17,860 nt of DNA from Catenibacterium mitsuoka_A (lineage in GTDB: Bacteria; Bacillota_I; Bacilli_A; Erysipelotrichales; Coprobacillaceae). A program made the position numbers and the translations under genes. The notes under the pieces were generated by a model. The model made no database searches, was not told the DNA's origin, and saw only the letters and a list, made by a program, of their open reading frames with translations. Positions 1-9,551 of the stretch are shown piece by piece. The DNA is taken from NCBI RefSeq assembly GCF_964259225.1, contig NZ_CAXVKN010000051.1; one strand, written 5' to 3'. Positions within the stretch are counted from its first letter, which is position 1, and each line of letters begins with the position of its first letter.

Positions 1-1
1 A

Positions 2-35
2 CAAAAGACGGACCTCGGTCCGTCTTTTGCTTTTT
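2..35. terminator. Bidirectional hairpin terminator
   Basis: Bases 2-13 pair perfectly with 18-29 around a CTCG tetraloop, giving a GC-rich core flanked by A and T runs. Read on minus it lies 54 bases beyond the SWIM gene stop and ends in a short T run. Read on plus it is followed by TTTTGCTTTTT, so it could also end a gene left of the window. The stretch 36-83 shows nothing else I can support. Confidence 0.75.
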
Positions 36-83
36 ATGAAACTATAATGAGTTATTTACCCGTTACAGCCTCTTTTTGAGTGT

Positions 84-815
84 TTACTTTAATCCAAACA
101 ATGTTTCAATACATGAATCATCCATAACTCTATCTGTCACAGGCATATCTGCATGTTTTAATAAAGAGTCTACATGGTCTTTAATTGTCACATCTACAAG
201 CTTATTGACATCAATACCTCTGAGTTCAAAAAACAAGAATGGATTCTCATCTAATTTAGCACCTATACCATAGAGTACTGCGGCAACATGTTTACACATA
301 ATAGCCCAGTCAGGACAGCTGCAATTAAAACTAATTTCTCTTTGAGAAGGAAACAAACCATGCTTTGATAAGAATAGATCTTTTAAGTCTTCGGGGAATT
401 CTCCATTGAGAAGCTGCTGGAGATTCTGAATCTGTGAACTGCATTGATCTATAATTTCTTCACATACATCTTCTTTAAGCGGGCTGATATTAATTTCTAC
501 CTTATAAGGTGTTCTTCGTGTACCTTGTACACGTGCTTTTACTTTACCTTTCACAATCTGTAAATCAATAACAGCACCTGTTTTTACATATCTTTTTCCA
601 CGTGTGAGGCGGCTAGAATAATCGGCATATTGTTCAATATTCTGACACCAGGCAATACCCCACCAGCTCTTTGCGATTTGTCTACCTTCAATCACTATTG
701 GGTGTAATTCTTTTCCTTTACTTTTCGCATTATTCACACTTTGTTGGGCTTTTCTCTGTAGTTCACCCACACTGATTTGTGAATATTGCATACTTGTTTT
801 CCAATATCTTCCCAT
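84..815 (-). CDS. SWIM zinc-finger domain protein, partner of SNF2 helicase
   Basis: A 243-residue protein with a SWIM zinc-binding motif, CxC...CxH, at C165, C167, C174 and H176 (CSCPDWAIMCKH). SWIM domains are known to bind zinc and are thought to mediate DNA or protein contacts; they recur beside or inside bacterial SNF2-family ATPases. The stretch around residues 41-85 (VIEGRQIAKSWWGIAWC, then the YADYSSRL and RGKRYVK region) resembles the conserved N-terminal part of SWIM proteins encoded next to SNF2 helicases. The start is three bases after the helicase stop, with no strong ribosome binding site of its own, which suggests coupled translation. I kept this ATG rather than the one at residue 9 because the MGRYW opening resembles homologues as I remember them. 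The cellular role is not known; DNA repair or chromosome remodelling is inference from the partner. Confidence 0.88.
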   Translation of the reverse strand: MGRYWKTSMQYSQISVGELQRKAQQSVNNAKSKGKELHPIVIEGRQIAKSWWGIAWCQNIEQYADYSSRLTRGKRYVKTGAVIDLQIVKGKVKARVQGTRRTPYKVEINISPLKEDVCEEIIDQCSSQIQNLQQLLNGEFPEDLKDLFLSKHGLFPSQREISFNCSCPDWAIMCKHVAAVLYGIGAKLDENPFLFFELRGIDVNKLVDVTIKDHVDSLLKHADMPVTDRVMDDSCIETLFGLK

Positions 816-818
816 ATA

Positions 819-3389
819 CTACACATCCAATCTGAATAAATCCAATAATTCTTTTGTATCCATTTCAGTAATCCATTTTTCCTGTCCAGTCGCAAGAATA
901 GATTCAGCAAGTTCCTGTTTTGATTCAATGATCTGATTAATCTTTTCCTCAATTGTCCCATTTGAAACAAGCTTATGCACAAAGACTTCTTTTGTCTGTC
1001 CAATACGATATGCTCTATCACTTGCCTGATTTTCTACAGCTGGATTCCACCAGCGGTCAAAATGAATTACATGATTTGCGGCAGTAAGATTAAGTCCTGT
1101 ACCAGCCGCTTTAAGTGATAACACAATATAAGGTACATACTCATCTTCATTGTTGAATTTTTCTACAATCTCTGTACGTTTCTTGGCAGGAATACCACCA
1201 TGAATAATATATCCCTTCTTATGGAATATAGATTCTAGATAATCTGATAATGGTTCACACATTTCCTTATATTGCGTAAATACCAATACTCTTTCTCTTT
1301 TCTCATAGATTGTTTCACATAACTTCTTCAACATCGCATACTTATCACTATCTTTTGGATTGAAGTTCGTATCATGAATAAATTGATCAGGATGATTACA
1401 AATCTGTTTAAGTCTTGTAAGTAAACCTAATACAATACCTCTACGTTCCATTCCTTCTGATTCTAGTATTAAATCTTCTGCTTTTTCTACTTCCTTACGA
1501 TATAAGACAATCTGTCTCTTGGAGAGATCTACATGTTCTGTAATTTCCATTTTATCAGGTAAATCAGAAATAATAGATTTATCTGTTTTTAAACGCCTCA
1601 AAATAAAAGGGGAAACCATCATCTTTAATTTAGTTATATATTCAGGATGGGCTTGTACTTTCTTTGTATAGTTCTTAAAATCTGTAGCACTTCCTAATAA
1701 ACCTTTATTTAAGAAATCAAATAAAGACCATAAATTAGATAAATCATTTTCAATCGGAGTCCCTGTCATCGCAATACGCATTTGACTTGGAATCTTCTTA
1801 ATAGCCCTTGTCTGTTTTGTAGCGGGATTCTTTATAGCCTGTGCTTCATCTAAAATCAAACAATCCCATACACGTTCCTGCAGACACTCCATACGCAAAG
1901 CCATTCCATATGTTGTAATAGTCGCAAAACAATCTTCATCTAAAATATTTGTTTTACCATGAAGTATATGATATGTCATACGAGGCGCAAATTTATCTAT
2001 TTCCTTTGACCAGTTACCAAGCAAAGATGCAGGAACAATCAATAACACATGACTCTCTTTATTATTCTCATACATCTTCTCTAAGAAAGAAATAACCTGT
2101 ATTGTCTTACCTAATCCCATATCATCTGCAAGACAGGCACCAAAACCTAAATCATTCATTTGATTCAGCCAATTATAACCATTCTTCTGATAAGGACGAA
2201 GTGTTGCCTTTAAATACTTAGGTTTTGCCTTGTTTCTAATCTTTGATGGGTCCTTTAACTGCCCTAGAGTTTCTCTTAACCACTTACCATTAGATATCTG
2301 TACACCTAAATCAACATCCACATTATCTTCATCAGATATATATGTCTTTGTGAGAGCATCTTTTAAAGAAATCGTTCCATCATATTTTTCCATCTGTTCA
2401 AGAAGCTGTTGGAGCTTATTATGATTGATTTCTACCCATTGACCCTTTAACCAGCCAAGACCTTCTTCCATCTTTAATAATTCGTTGATTTCTTTTTTAG
2501 TCAATGCATGTCCATTTACTATGAGTGAAGGCTGAGCTGATAAAATAGATTCAAAACCTAATAGAGAAGGTTTCTTTTCCCCGATATTCACATTAATCTT
2601 AACTGAAGAATACTTCTTCTTCCACCAGTTTGGTACTCTACACTTAATACCGGATGCTTCAATATCCGGAACACTTTTAAGTAAAGTATAAGCTTCTTGA
2701 CTTGTTAATCGGATAGGATGAAACAAATCACCTGTTTCCATGAATTTCGCAATTAAACCTATTTTCTGTGCAACATCGTTGAGACATGATAATAGATCTA
2801 ATAATTGTTTCTGATCATTCTTGTATTCAATAAGTGCATGTTTTAAAGGCATATGTACTATTCTATTTTCTATATCTTTTGTTGCATATGTGGCAAGAAA
2901 TGCGAAAGGAAACTCAGAATCTTCTTCATTTTCTACTAAATGAAAATAAATTCTTTTTGCAGCCTTTAAATCCTGAGACTTTTCTTGAAGATACATTTGT
3001 GCTGTACCTTTATAGGATGTCATATCCTTTTTAAATTGTTCATTTAAATGTTTAATAATATTTTTAATCCATCTCTCATTGATATATTCTGTACCAATCG
3101 CAAATGGAATCATGGACATGAGATAGTCTAAATCATCGCTAGATAAGTCTATGATTGTCTCTTCTCTTGCAACTTCTAATTCAGGACTACGGCTTAATAC
3201 TTCAATAAACTTCTGTGATAATTGATATAAATAAAAAGCACTTGGAGTCAGTCCTTTCAAATTATTTTTAAAGCCCAACTCATAAAGAGCTGTATACTTA
3301 TTCTCTTTAAACAATTCAGCCCATGCTGAATCTTTCGCTTCATCAATATGAAAACTATTTTTAGTAAATATGAAATTGAGTTGATCCAT
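819..3389 (-). CDS. SNF2-family DEAD/DEAH-box helicase (DNA translocase)
   Basis: An 856-residue SWI2/SNF2 ATPase. The first ~390 residues form an N-terminal extension of the kind found in bacterial SNF2 proteins, followed by the two RecA-like lobes. Motif I is DDMGLGKT (422-429), motif II DEAQ (514-517), motif III TGTP (542-545), and motif VI DRAYRIGQ (791-798), the last being a SNF2-specific arginine-finger signature. Such enzymes move along double-stranded DNA and displace bound proteins rather than unwinding strands. Length is usual for the bacterial two-gene form with a separate SWIM protein, which follows three bases downstream. The ATG has a strong AGGAGGT at 3397-3403, seven bases upstream. 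It sits only 71 bases after gltD, behind a terminator, so it is probably a separate transcription unit. No substrate or pathway can be read from the sequence. Confidence 0.93.
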   Translation of the reverse strand: MDQLNFIFTKNSFHIDEAKDSAWAELFKENKYTALYELGFKNNLKGLTPSAFYLYQLSQKFIEVLSRSPELEVAREETIIDLSSDDLDYLMSMIPFAIGTEYINERWIKNIIKHLNEQFKKDMTSYKGTAQMYLQEKSQDLKAAKRIYFHLVENEEDSEFPFAFLATYATKDIENRIVHMPLKHALIEYKNDQKQLLDLLSCLNDVAQKIGLIAKFMETGDLFHPIRLTSQEAYTLLKSVPDIEASGIKCRVPNWWKKKYSSVKINVNIGEKKPSLLGFESILSAQPSLIVNGHALTKKEINELLKMEEGLGWLKGQWVEINHNKLQQLLEQMEKYDGTISLKDALTKTYISDEDNVDVDLGVQISNGKWLRETLGQLKDPSKIRNKAKPKYLKATLRPYQKNGYNWLNQMNDLGFGACLADDMGLGKTIQVISFLEKMYENNKESHVLLIVPASLLGNWSKEIDKFAPRMTYHILHGKTNILDEDCFATITTYGMALRMECLQERVWDCLILDEAQAIKNPATKQTRAIKKIPSQMRIAMTGTPIENDLSNLWSLFDFLNKGLLGSATDFKNYTKKVQAHPEYITKLKMMVSPFILRRLKTDKSIISDLPDKMEITEHVDLSKRQIVLYRKEVEKAEDLILESEGMERRGIVLGLLTRLKQICNHPDQFIHDTNFNPKDSDKYAMLKKLCETIYEKRERVLVFTQYKEMCEPLSDYLESIFHKKGYIIHGGIPAKKRTEIVEKFNNEDEYVPYIVLSLKAAGTGLNLTAANHVIHFDRWWNPAVENQASDRAYRIGQTKEVFVHKLVSNGTIEEKINQIIESKQELAESILATGQEKWITEMDTKELLDLFRLDV

Positions 3390-3409
3390 AAAATGTACCT
3401 CCTGTATTT

Positions 3410-3439
3410 ATTCTAACATACAAAAAGAGGTTGCAACAA
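3410..3439 (-). promoter_or_regulatory. Possible helicase promoter embedded in the gltD terminator
   Basis: On minus, TAGAAT (3410-3415) lies 18 bases from a TTGTTG-like -35 (3434-3439) that falls inside the terminator hairpin. Transcription would begin close to the AGGAGG of the helicase gene, giving a very short leader. The alternative is read-through from gltBD. Weak evidence. Confidence 0.3.
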
Positions 3440-3454
3440 TTAAGTTGCAACCTC
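3422..3454 (-). terminator. Rho-independent terminator of gltBD
   Basis: GAGGTTGCAAC (3427-3437) pairs perfectly with 3444-3454 across a six-base loop, followed on minus by TTTTTG. It begins six bases after the gltD stop. Confidence 0.9.
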
Positions 3455-3460
3455 GATATT

Positions 3461-4939
3461 TTATAACCCTGTATATCCCATTAAATCAAAGTCTACCTGC
3501 TTAGCAACGTCACGGCCTTCTCTAATAGCCCATACGACTAAAGACTGACCTCTACGGACATCACCTGCACTATATAACTTACTAATATTCGTATGATGAT
3601 CATTTTCATCACATTTTACAGTATTTCTTGCATCTAATTCTACACCAAATGCATTAATGACTGGCTTCTGTGCCCCAATAAATCCTGCTGCAATAAGCAC
3701 TAGATCACAAGGTACTGTCTTTTCACTACCAGGTACCTGTTCAAATGAACGACGACCATCTTTCACTACAGTCTGTAGTTTTACAATCACAGCCTGTTTT
3801 ACATTACCCTTACTATCAAGAATGAATTCTTTTACTGTACTATTATAAACACGAGGATCTTCACCAAATACTGCAATGTTTTCTTCCTGTCCATAATCAG
3901 TTTTCTTGACTAAAGGCCATTCTGGCCATGGGTTAGAATCCGCTCTTACAAGTGGTGGTTCAGACATCATTTCTAGCTGTAATACAGACTTTGCACCATG
4001 TCTAATAGCTGTACCAACACAGTCATTTCCTGTATCACCACCACCGATGACTAATACATTCTTACCTTTCGCATTAGGATACTGTCCATCCTTGAATTCA
4101 CTATTTAATAATGACTTAGTCACCTGAGTTAAATAGTCTACAGCGAATAGAATATTATTACCTTCTCTACCAGGTACATTAATATCTCTAGGTTCCTTAG
4201 CACCTACTGCAAGAATAACTGCATCGTATTTACTTAATAATTCTTTTGCCTGTTTCTTAGTTGTAATGTCTTTATTTGTAAAGAACTTTACACCTTCCGC
4301 AGTCATCTTATAAATACGACGATCAATGATATTCTTCTCAATCTTCATATTAGGAATACCATACATTAATAGTCCACCTAAACGATCTTCTCTTTCATAT
4401 ACATCACAATTATAACCACGTTGATTAAGTGTATCTGCAGCAGCTAAACCAGCAGGACCTGAACCAATAACCGCAATCTTTTTACCTACACGCTTTATTG
4501 GTGGTTTTGGTTCTTCTAATAGATGTTCATAAGCATATTCAATAATCGCATGTTCATTCTCTTTGACTGATACAGCATCACCATCTAAAGAACATGTACA
4601 TGCTTTTTCACATAATGCAGGACATACTCTAGAAGTGAATTCTGGGAAGTTATTTGTTTTCTTTAAACGTTTATGAGCCTGTTCATACTTACCTTTAAAT
4701 ACTAAATCATTCCATTCAGGAATTAAATTATTTAAAGGACAGCCAGAAAACATACCTTTAATCTTCTGGCCGTACTGACAAAACGGAATACCACAGTCCA
4801 TACATCTTGCACCCTGTTTCTGCTGTTCTTTAGTAGACAAAGGGATATGGAATTCATCGAAGTTCTTAATACGTTCTGTAGGAGGAACCTCATAAGATGT
4901 CTCACGTGCATAATCTAAAAATCCAGTTTTCTTACCCAT
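3461..4939 (-). CDS. gltD: Glutamate synthase (NADPH) small subunit
   Basis: A 492-residue beta subunit of NADPH glutamate synthase. It takes electrons from NADPH through FAD and [4Fe-4S] centres and passes them to the large subunit, which makes two glutamates from glutamine and 2-oxoglutarate in the cytosol. The N-terminal iron-sulphur domain shows cysteines C46, C49, C54, C67 and C106, C110, C114, C116. The FAD Rossmann motif is GSGPAG (159-164) and the NADPH motif GGGDTG (299-304). AGD near 458-460 is the usual C-terminal FAD contact. Length matches the family. The start is two bases after the gltB stop, with AGGAGG at 4949-4954 inside the end of gltB, so the two are co-transcribed and probably translationally coupled. 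GltD-like homologues in other flavoprotein complexes exist, but adjacency to gltB settles the call. Confidence 0.97.
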   Translation of the reverse strand: MGKKTGFLDYARETSYEVPPTERIKNFDEFHIPLSTKEQQKQGARCMDCGIPFCQYGQKIKGMFSGCPLNNLIPEWNDLVFKGKYEQAHKRLKKTNNFPEFTSRVCPALCEKACTCSLDGDAVSVKENEHAIIEYAYEHLLEEPKPPIKRVGKKIAVIGSGPAGLAAADTLNQRGYNCDVYEREDRLGGLLMYGIPNMKIEKNIIDRRIYKMTAEGVKFFTNKDITTKKQAKELLSKYDAVILAVGAKEPRDINVPGREGNNILFAVDYLTQVTKSLLNSEFKDGQYPNAKGKNVLVIGGGDTGNDCVGTAIRHGAKSVLQLEMMSEPPLVRADSNPWPEWPLVKKTDYGQEENIAVFGEDPRVYNSTVKEFILDSKGNVKQAVIVKLQTVVKDGRRSFEQVPGSEKTVPCDLVLIAAGFIGAQKPVINAFGVELDARNTVKCDENDHHTNISKLYSAGDVRRGQSLVVWAIREGRDVAKQVDFDLMGYTGL

Positions 4940-4941
4940 GA

Positions 4942-7900
4942 CTATTTTCCTCCTTTCATAGCTGCATTAAATGCTTCTACCTTAGCCTGATCTTCATCAA
5001 GACCCTGTGACTGATAATAAGCAATCAGATCCATCATCTTCTTATAATCATGTGGAATGATCTTCTTAAACTTACCAATATATGTCTTGAAATCATCTAA
5101 GAACATTTTGGCTTTCTCTGAGCCAGTATACTTATAATGATTTTCAATTAATTCTCTCACTGTCTTAATATCATATGGCTTATTGACTTCAGAATATTCT
5201 ACAAGTGCACCATTTAGTTTTTCATATAAATCATTATTTGGATCATAGATATACGCAATACCACCACTCATACCAGCAGCAACATTTCTACCTGTTTCAC
5301 CTAAAATAACAACTAAACCACCTGTCATATATTCTAATGCATGGTCACCGACACCTTCTACAACAGCCTTAGCACCAGAGTTTCTTACACAGAAACGTTC
5401 CCCAGCTACACCATTGATATAAGCTTCACCACTTGTTGCACCATATAAAGCAACGTTACCAATAATAATATTGTCTTCTGCCTTGAATGTAGCTTCATGA
5501 GGTGTCTTCACAATAATCTTACCACCAGATAAACCTTTACCTAAGTAGTCATTAGAATCACCTGTTAACTCAAGTGTTAATCCCTTAGGAATAAAGGCAC
5601 CAAAACTCTGACCACCAGCACCAAACGCACGCACTGTAATGAAGTCATCTTCTACAAAATTACCTAAAGCCTTAGTAATATGAGAACCAAGAATAGTACC
5701 AAATGAACGGTCTGTATTAGATACTTCTACAGAAACTTCTGTCTTCTTATGAGACTGAGATGCCTGTTCTAATGCCTTTAATAATACCTTTGTATCAAGT
5801 ACTTCATTTAATTTGAAGTCATATACATGAGCTGGATTGAAGCAGTTATGTGCGTCATTCGCATATGTGCTATCTAAGATCTTAGATAAGTCCATATGAT
5901 ACTGATCCGCAATATCCTTCTTCTTTAATAAGTCTGTATGACCAACCATTTCATCGATTGTTCTAAATCCTAGCTGAGCCATATATTCACGCATTTCTTC
6001 TGCAACAAACTTCATGAAGTTCACTACATATTCAGGTTTACCTGTAAATCTCTTACGTAAGATAGGGTTCTGAGTCGCAACACCTACAGGACATGTATCT
6101 AAGTTACATACACGCATCATAACGCATCCCATAGTAATAAGTGGTGCTGTCGCAAAACCATATTCTTCTGCACCAAGTAAGCATGCAATCGCAAGATCTC
6201 TGCCAGTTAATAATTTACCATCTGTTTCAATCACAACACGATCTCTTAAATCATTCATGATTAATGTCTGATGTGCTTCTGCAAGACCTAATTCCCAAGG
6301 AAGACCTGCACTATAAACTGAGTTTCTAGGTGCAGCACCCGTACCACCATCATAACCAGAAATAAGAATAACCTGAGCACCTGCTTTCGCAACACCTGAT
6401 GCAACAGTACCAACACCTGCTTCAGATACAAGCTTAACACTAATACGTGCTTCCTCATTCGCATTCTTTAAGTCATAGATCAACTGAGCTAAGTCTTCAA
6501 TAGAATAAATATCATGATGAGGAGGTGGTGAAATAAGTGATACACCTGGAGTACTATGACGAGTCTTCGCAATCCAAGGATAAACCTTACCAGCAGGTAG
6601 GTGTCCACCCTCACCTGGTTTAGCACCCTGAGCCATCTTGATCTGTATTTCACTAGCAGAACATAAGTATTCACTTGTGACACCAAAACGACCACTGGCT
6701 ACCTGTTTAATAGCTGAACATGCAGAATCGCCATTCGGACGAGTCACAAAACGTTCTGCATCTTCTCCACCTTCACCTGAGTTACTCTTACCATGTAATC
6801 TATTCATTGCGATAGCCATTGTTTCATGGGCTTCTTTAGAAATAGAACCATAACTCATAGCACCTGTCTTAAAACGTTTCACAATGTTTTCTACAGGTTC
6901 TACCTCTTCTAGAGGAATAGGTTTTCTCTTGCTGAAGTCAAAGTCTAATAAACCACGTAAGTTAATACCTTCTTCTTCCTGAGTAATAGTTTCAGAGAAT
7001 TCTTTAAATAACTTATAATCACCTAAACGGCTTGCCTGCTGTAATAAGTGGATAGTCTTAGGGTTATAAAGATGTTTTTCTTTATGACTTCTTTCTTTAT
7101 GGAATCCTCCAGAATCAAGTGTAGAATTCACATCATATCCAAGAGGATCAAAAGCCTGATTATGTAATGCATTTGTATCAGCTTCAATATCCTTTAAAGT
7201 AATACCTTCTACTCTACTTACTGTATGAGGGAAGTATGTATCAATCACTTCTTTAGAAATACCAATGGTTTCAAAGTTTTGAGAACCACGATAAGACTGT
7301 AAAGTAGAAATACCCATCTTAGACGCAATCTTGACAATACCAGAAAGTACGGCATGATTATAATCTTCTACTGCAGCATAGTAATCCTTTTCTAATAAAC
7401 CTTCTTCTACAGCCTGATGAATTGTATCCTGAACAAGATAAGCATTAATAGCACTTGCACCATAACCAAGTAGTGTTGCGAAATGATGCACTTCTCTTGT
7501 TTCACCCGATTCAATAATTAAAGCCATCTTCATTCTCTTCTTAGTACGTACTAAATAAGAGTTCACACTTGCAACTGCAAGTAATGCAGGAATAGCACAA
7601 TGGTTATCATCTACACCACGGTCTGAAAGAATAATAATATTTGCGCCACGATGATATGCTTTATCTACTTCAATAAAGAGGTGATCTAAAGCCTTTTTAA
7701 GTGATGTATTCTTATAATAAAGTGTAGAAATAGTTTCACTTTCAAAATCATCTGTATGAAGATGTTTTAACTTAAGAATATCTGTATTTGTAAGAATAGG
7801 GTTATGAATATGTAATAAACGACAGTTATCAGGTGAATCATTTAAGATATTTCCTTCAGTACCAATATCTAATGAAGTAGATGTCACAATCTCTTCACGA

Positions 7901-9453
7901 ATAGAATCGATAGGAGGGTTAGTTACCTGTGCAAATAACTGTTTAAAGTAATTGAAGAGTGGCTGATGCATAGTACTCATTGCCGCAAGAGGGGCATCAT
8001 TACCCATTGCGATAATTGGTTCACTACCATTCATTGCCATTGGAATAATATAATCCTTAATATCTTCATACTTATAACCAAAAGCAGTCTGTAAAGTTTC
8101 TAGCTTTTCATCACTGATGACCTCTACTCTTTCATTAGGAATCTTTAAATCCTTTAAGTATGTGAGGTGTGAATCAAGCCATTCACCATAAGGTTCCTTT
8201 TGTGCATAATAGTTCTTTAACTCTTCATCATTAATAAGAACACCCTTCTTAGTATCTACAAGAAGCATCTTACCAGGACGTAAACGATCCTTAACCACAA
8301 TATCTTCTGTAGGAACATCTAAAGAACCTACTTCAGAAGACAAGATTAAATAAGAGTCTTTAGTAATATAATAACGAGAAGGTCTTAAACCATTTCTATC
8401 AAGCACAGCACCCATTAATTCACCATCAGAGAATAAAATAGAAGCTGGACCATCCCAAGGTTCCATAACTGTTGCATTATAAGCATAGAAATCCTTCTTC
8501 TTTTTAGACATAGAAGGATTGTTTTCCCATGGTTCTGGAATACACATCATAACAGCACGAGGAAGTTCCATACCACTCATAACTAAGAATTCTAATGTGT
8601 TATCTAACATTGCAGAATCTGAACCATTTACATCGACAACAGGGAATACCTTTTCTGTATCTAATACATCACATTTCATGTTTTCTTCACGAGAAAGCAT
8701 GTTGTTCGCATTACCTCTAATTGTATTAATTTCACCATTGTGGACAATAAAGCGGTTTGGATGCGCTCTTTGCCATGATGGATTCGTATTTGTAGAGAAA
8801 CGAGAATGCACTAATGCGATTGCACTCTTATAATCATCATCCTGTAAGTCCTGGAAGAAGCTTCTAAGCTGTCCTACAAGGAACATACCTTTATATACAA
8901 TAGTACGGCTAGATAATGAACATACATATGTATTTTCATTACTCTGTTCAAAAATTCTTCTTGCTTGATAAAGAAGACGGTCAAAAGGAAGACCTGTTTC
9001 ACAATCATCAGGTTTCTTTACGAATCCCTGCATAATATAAGGCATCGCTTCAATCGCTTTGGTACCTAATACCTCTTTATGTGTTTCTACCTTTCTCCAT
9101 CCAAGAAAAGTCATACCTTCCTTAGTAATAATCTTTTCAAACATAGTCATTGCCTGATGTCTTTCTAGTTCATTCATAGGGAAGAAGAACTGACCAACAC
9201 CATAATGACCTTCCTTAGGTAACTGGAAATCCTTAATACTCTTCTTAAAGAATGTATAAGGGACCTGAGTTAAAATACCAACACCGTCCCCTGTTTCACC
9301 CTTTGCGTCTTTACCTGCTCTATGCTCTAACTGTTCTACAATCTTTAACGCATTTGATACTGTCATATGCGTTTTTACACCTTTGATATTAACAACTGCA
9401 CCAATACCACAGTTATCATGTTCAAAAGATGAATCATATAAACCTTTATTCAT
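4942..9453 (-). CDS. gltB: Glutamate synthase (NADPH) large subunit
   Basis: A 1503-residue alpha subunit of glutamate synthase. The N-terminal class II glutamine amidotransferase domain (about 15-400) starts at C15 in HDNCGIG; the 14-residue propeptide is expected to be removed so that C15 becomes the N-terminal nucleophile. A central domain (about 450-750) links to the FMN-binding synthase domain (about 820-1190), with the conserved GEGGE near 893-897, SGYDGGTGA (1032-1040) and the [3Fe-4S] cysteines C1110, C1116, C1121. The C-terminal GXGXG beta-helix (about 1240-1430) contains the GAGGQSFGAF stretch. Ammonia released in the first domain is channelled to the second, which reduces 2-iminoglutarate with electrons from GltD. 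The reading frame stays open to a TTG at 9489, but AGGAGG at 9461-9466, seven bases before the ATG at 9453, fixes the start and gives the usual short propeptide. Confidence 0.97.
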   Translation of the reverse strand: MNKGLYDSSFEHDNCGIGAVVNIKGVKTHMTVSNALKIVEQLEHRAGKDAKGETGDGVGILTQVPYTFFKKSIKDFQLPKEGHYGVGQFFFPMNELERHQAMTMFEKIITKEGMTFLGWRKVETHKEVLGTKAIEAMPYIMQGFVKKPDDCETGLPFDRLLYQARRIFEQSNENTYVCSLSSRTIVYKGMFLVGQLRSFFQDLQDDDYKSAIALVHSRFSTNTNPSWQRAHPNRFIVHNGEINTIRGNANNMLSREENMKCDVLDTEKVFPVVDVNGSDSAMLDNTLEFLVMSGMELPRAVMMCIPEPWENNPSMSKKKKDFYAYNATVMEPWDGPASILFSDGELMGAVLDRNGLRPSRYYITKDSYLILSSEVGSLDVPTEDIVVKDRLRPGKMLLVDTKKGVLINDEELKNYYAQKEPYGEWLDSHLTYLKDLKIPNERVEVISDEKLETLQTAFGYKYEDIKDYIIPMAMNGSEPIIAMGNDAPLAAMSTMHQPLFNYFKQLFAQVTNPPIDSIREEIVTSTSLDIGTEGNILNDSPDNCRLLHIHNPILTNTDILKLKHLHTDDFESETISTLYYKNTSLKKALDHLFIEVDKAYHRGANIIILSDRGVDDNHCAIPALLAVASVNSYLVRTKKRMKMALIIESGETREVHHFATLLGYGASAINAYLVQDTIHQAVEEGLLEKDYYAAVEDYNHAVLSGIVKIASKMGISTLQSYRGSQNFETIGISKEVIDTYFPHTVSRVEGITLKDIEADTNALHNQAFDPLGYDVNSTLDSGGFHKERSHKEKHLYNPKTIHLLQQASRLGDYKLFKEFSETITQEEEGINLRGLLDFDFSKRKPIPLEEVEPVENIVKRFKTGAMSYGSISKEAHETMAIAMNRLHGKSNSGEGGEDAERFVTRPNGDSACSAIKQVASGRFGVTSEYLCSASEIQIKMAQGAKPGEGGHLPAGKVYPWIAKTRHSTPGVSLISPPPHHDIYSIEDLAQLIYDLKNANEEARISVKLVSEAGVGTVASGVAKAGAQVILISGYDGGTGAAPRNSVYSAGLPWELGLAEAHQTLIMNDLRDRVVIETDGKLLTGRDLAIACLLGAEEYGFATAPLITMGCVMMRVCNLDTCPVGVATQNPILRKRFTGKPEYVVNFMKFVAEEMREYMAQLGFRTIDEMVGHTDLLKKKDIADQYHMDLSKILDSTYANDAHNCFNPAHVYDFKLNEVLDTKVLLKALEQASQSHKKTEVSVEVSNTDRSFGTILGSHITKALGNFVEDDFITVRAFGAGGQSFGAFIPKGLTLELTGDSNDYLGKGLSGGKIIVKTPHEATFKAEDNIIIGNVALYGATSGEAYINGVAGERFCVRNSGAKAVVEGVGDHALEYMTGGLVVILGETGRNVAAGMSGGIAYIYDPNNDLYEKLNGALVEYSEVNKPYDIKTVRELIENHYKYTGSEKAKMFLDDFKTYIGKFKKIIPHDYKKMMDLIAYYQSQGLDEDQAKVEAFNAAMKGGK

Positions 9454-9460
9454 GCACACA

Positions 9461-9466
9461 CCTCCT
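9461..9466 (-). promoter_or_regulatory. Ribosome binding site that fixes the gltB start
   Basis: Perfect AGGAGG on minus, seven bases upstream of ATG 9451-9453. It overrules an in-frame TTG 36 bases upstream. Confidence 0.9.
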
Positions 9467-9480
9467 ATATAAGTGAAACT

Positions 9481-9509
9481 ATAGTACAAAATATTTTTAT
9501 CATTGTAAA
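9481..9509 (-). promoter_or_regulatory. gltBD promoter
   Basis: On minus, TTTACA (-35, 9504-9509), a 17-base spacer, then TACTAT (-10, 9481-9486). Predicted start is near 9474, giving a leader of about 20 bases, too short for a riboswitch or T-box. Confidence 0.75.
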
Positions 9510-9551
9510 GAAAAATTGTTATAAAAGTGATAAAACTTTCATATATTTATG

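Noticed and set aside
61..70. CGTTACAGCC near the left end, the exact complement of GGCTGTAACG at 17771-17780
   Set aside because: Only ten bases match and the contexts differ, so it is likely chance or a shared terminator-like flank, not an element boundary.
734..1021. A 95-codon minus frame across the helicase/SWIM junction
   Set aside because: It overlaps two well-supported genes in another frame and shows no domain.
8519..8833. A 104-codon open frame on plus, antisense to gltB
   Set aside because: It lies wholly within a conserved domain of gltB, has no recognisable ribosome site or promoter and no family resemblance. Other short antisense frames in 76-273, 2230-3034, 3657-4127 and 6638-6853 were dropped for the same reason.
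9454..9489. Longer gltB starting at a TTG, adding 12 residues
   Set aside because: The ATG at 9453 has a perfect AGGAGG seven bases upstream and yields the usual propeptide. The TTG lies at the -10 element of the predicted promoter, upstream of the transcription start.
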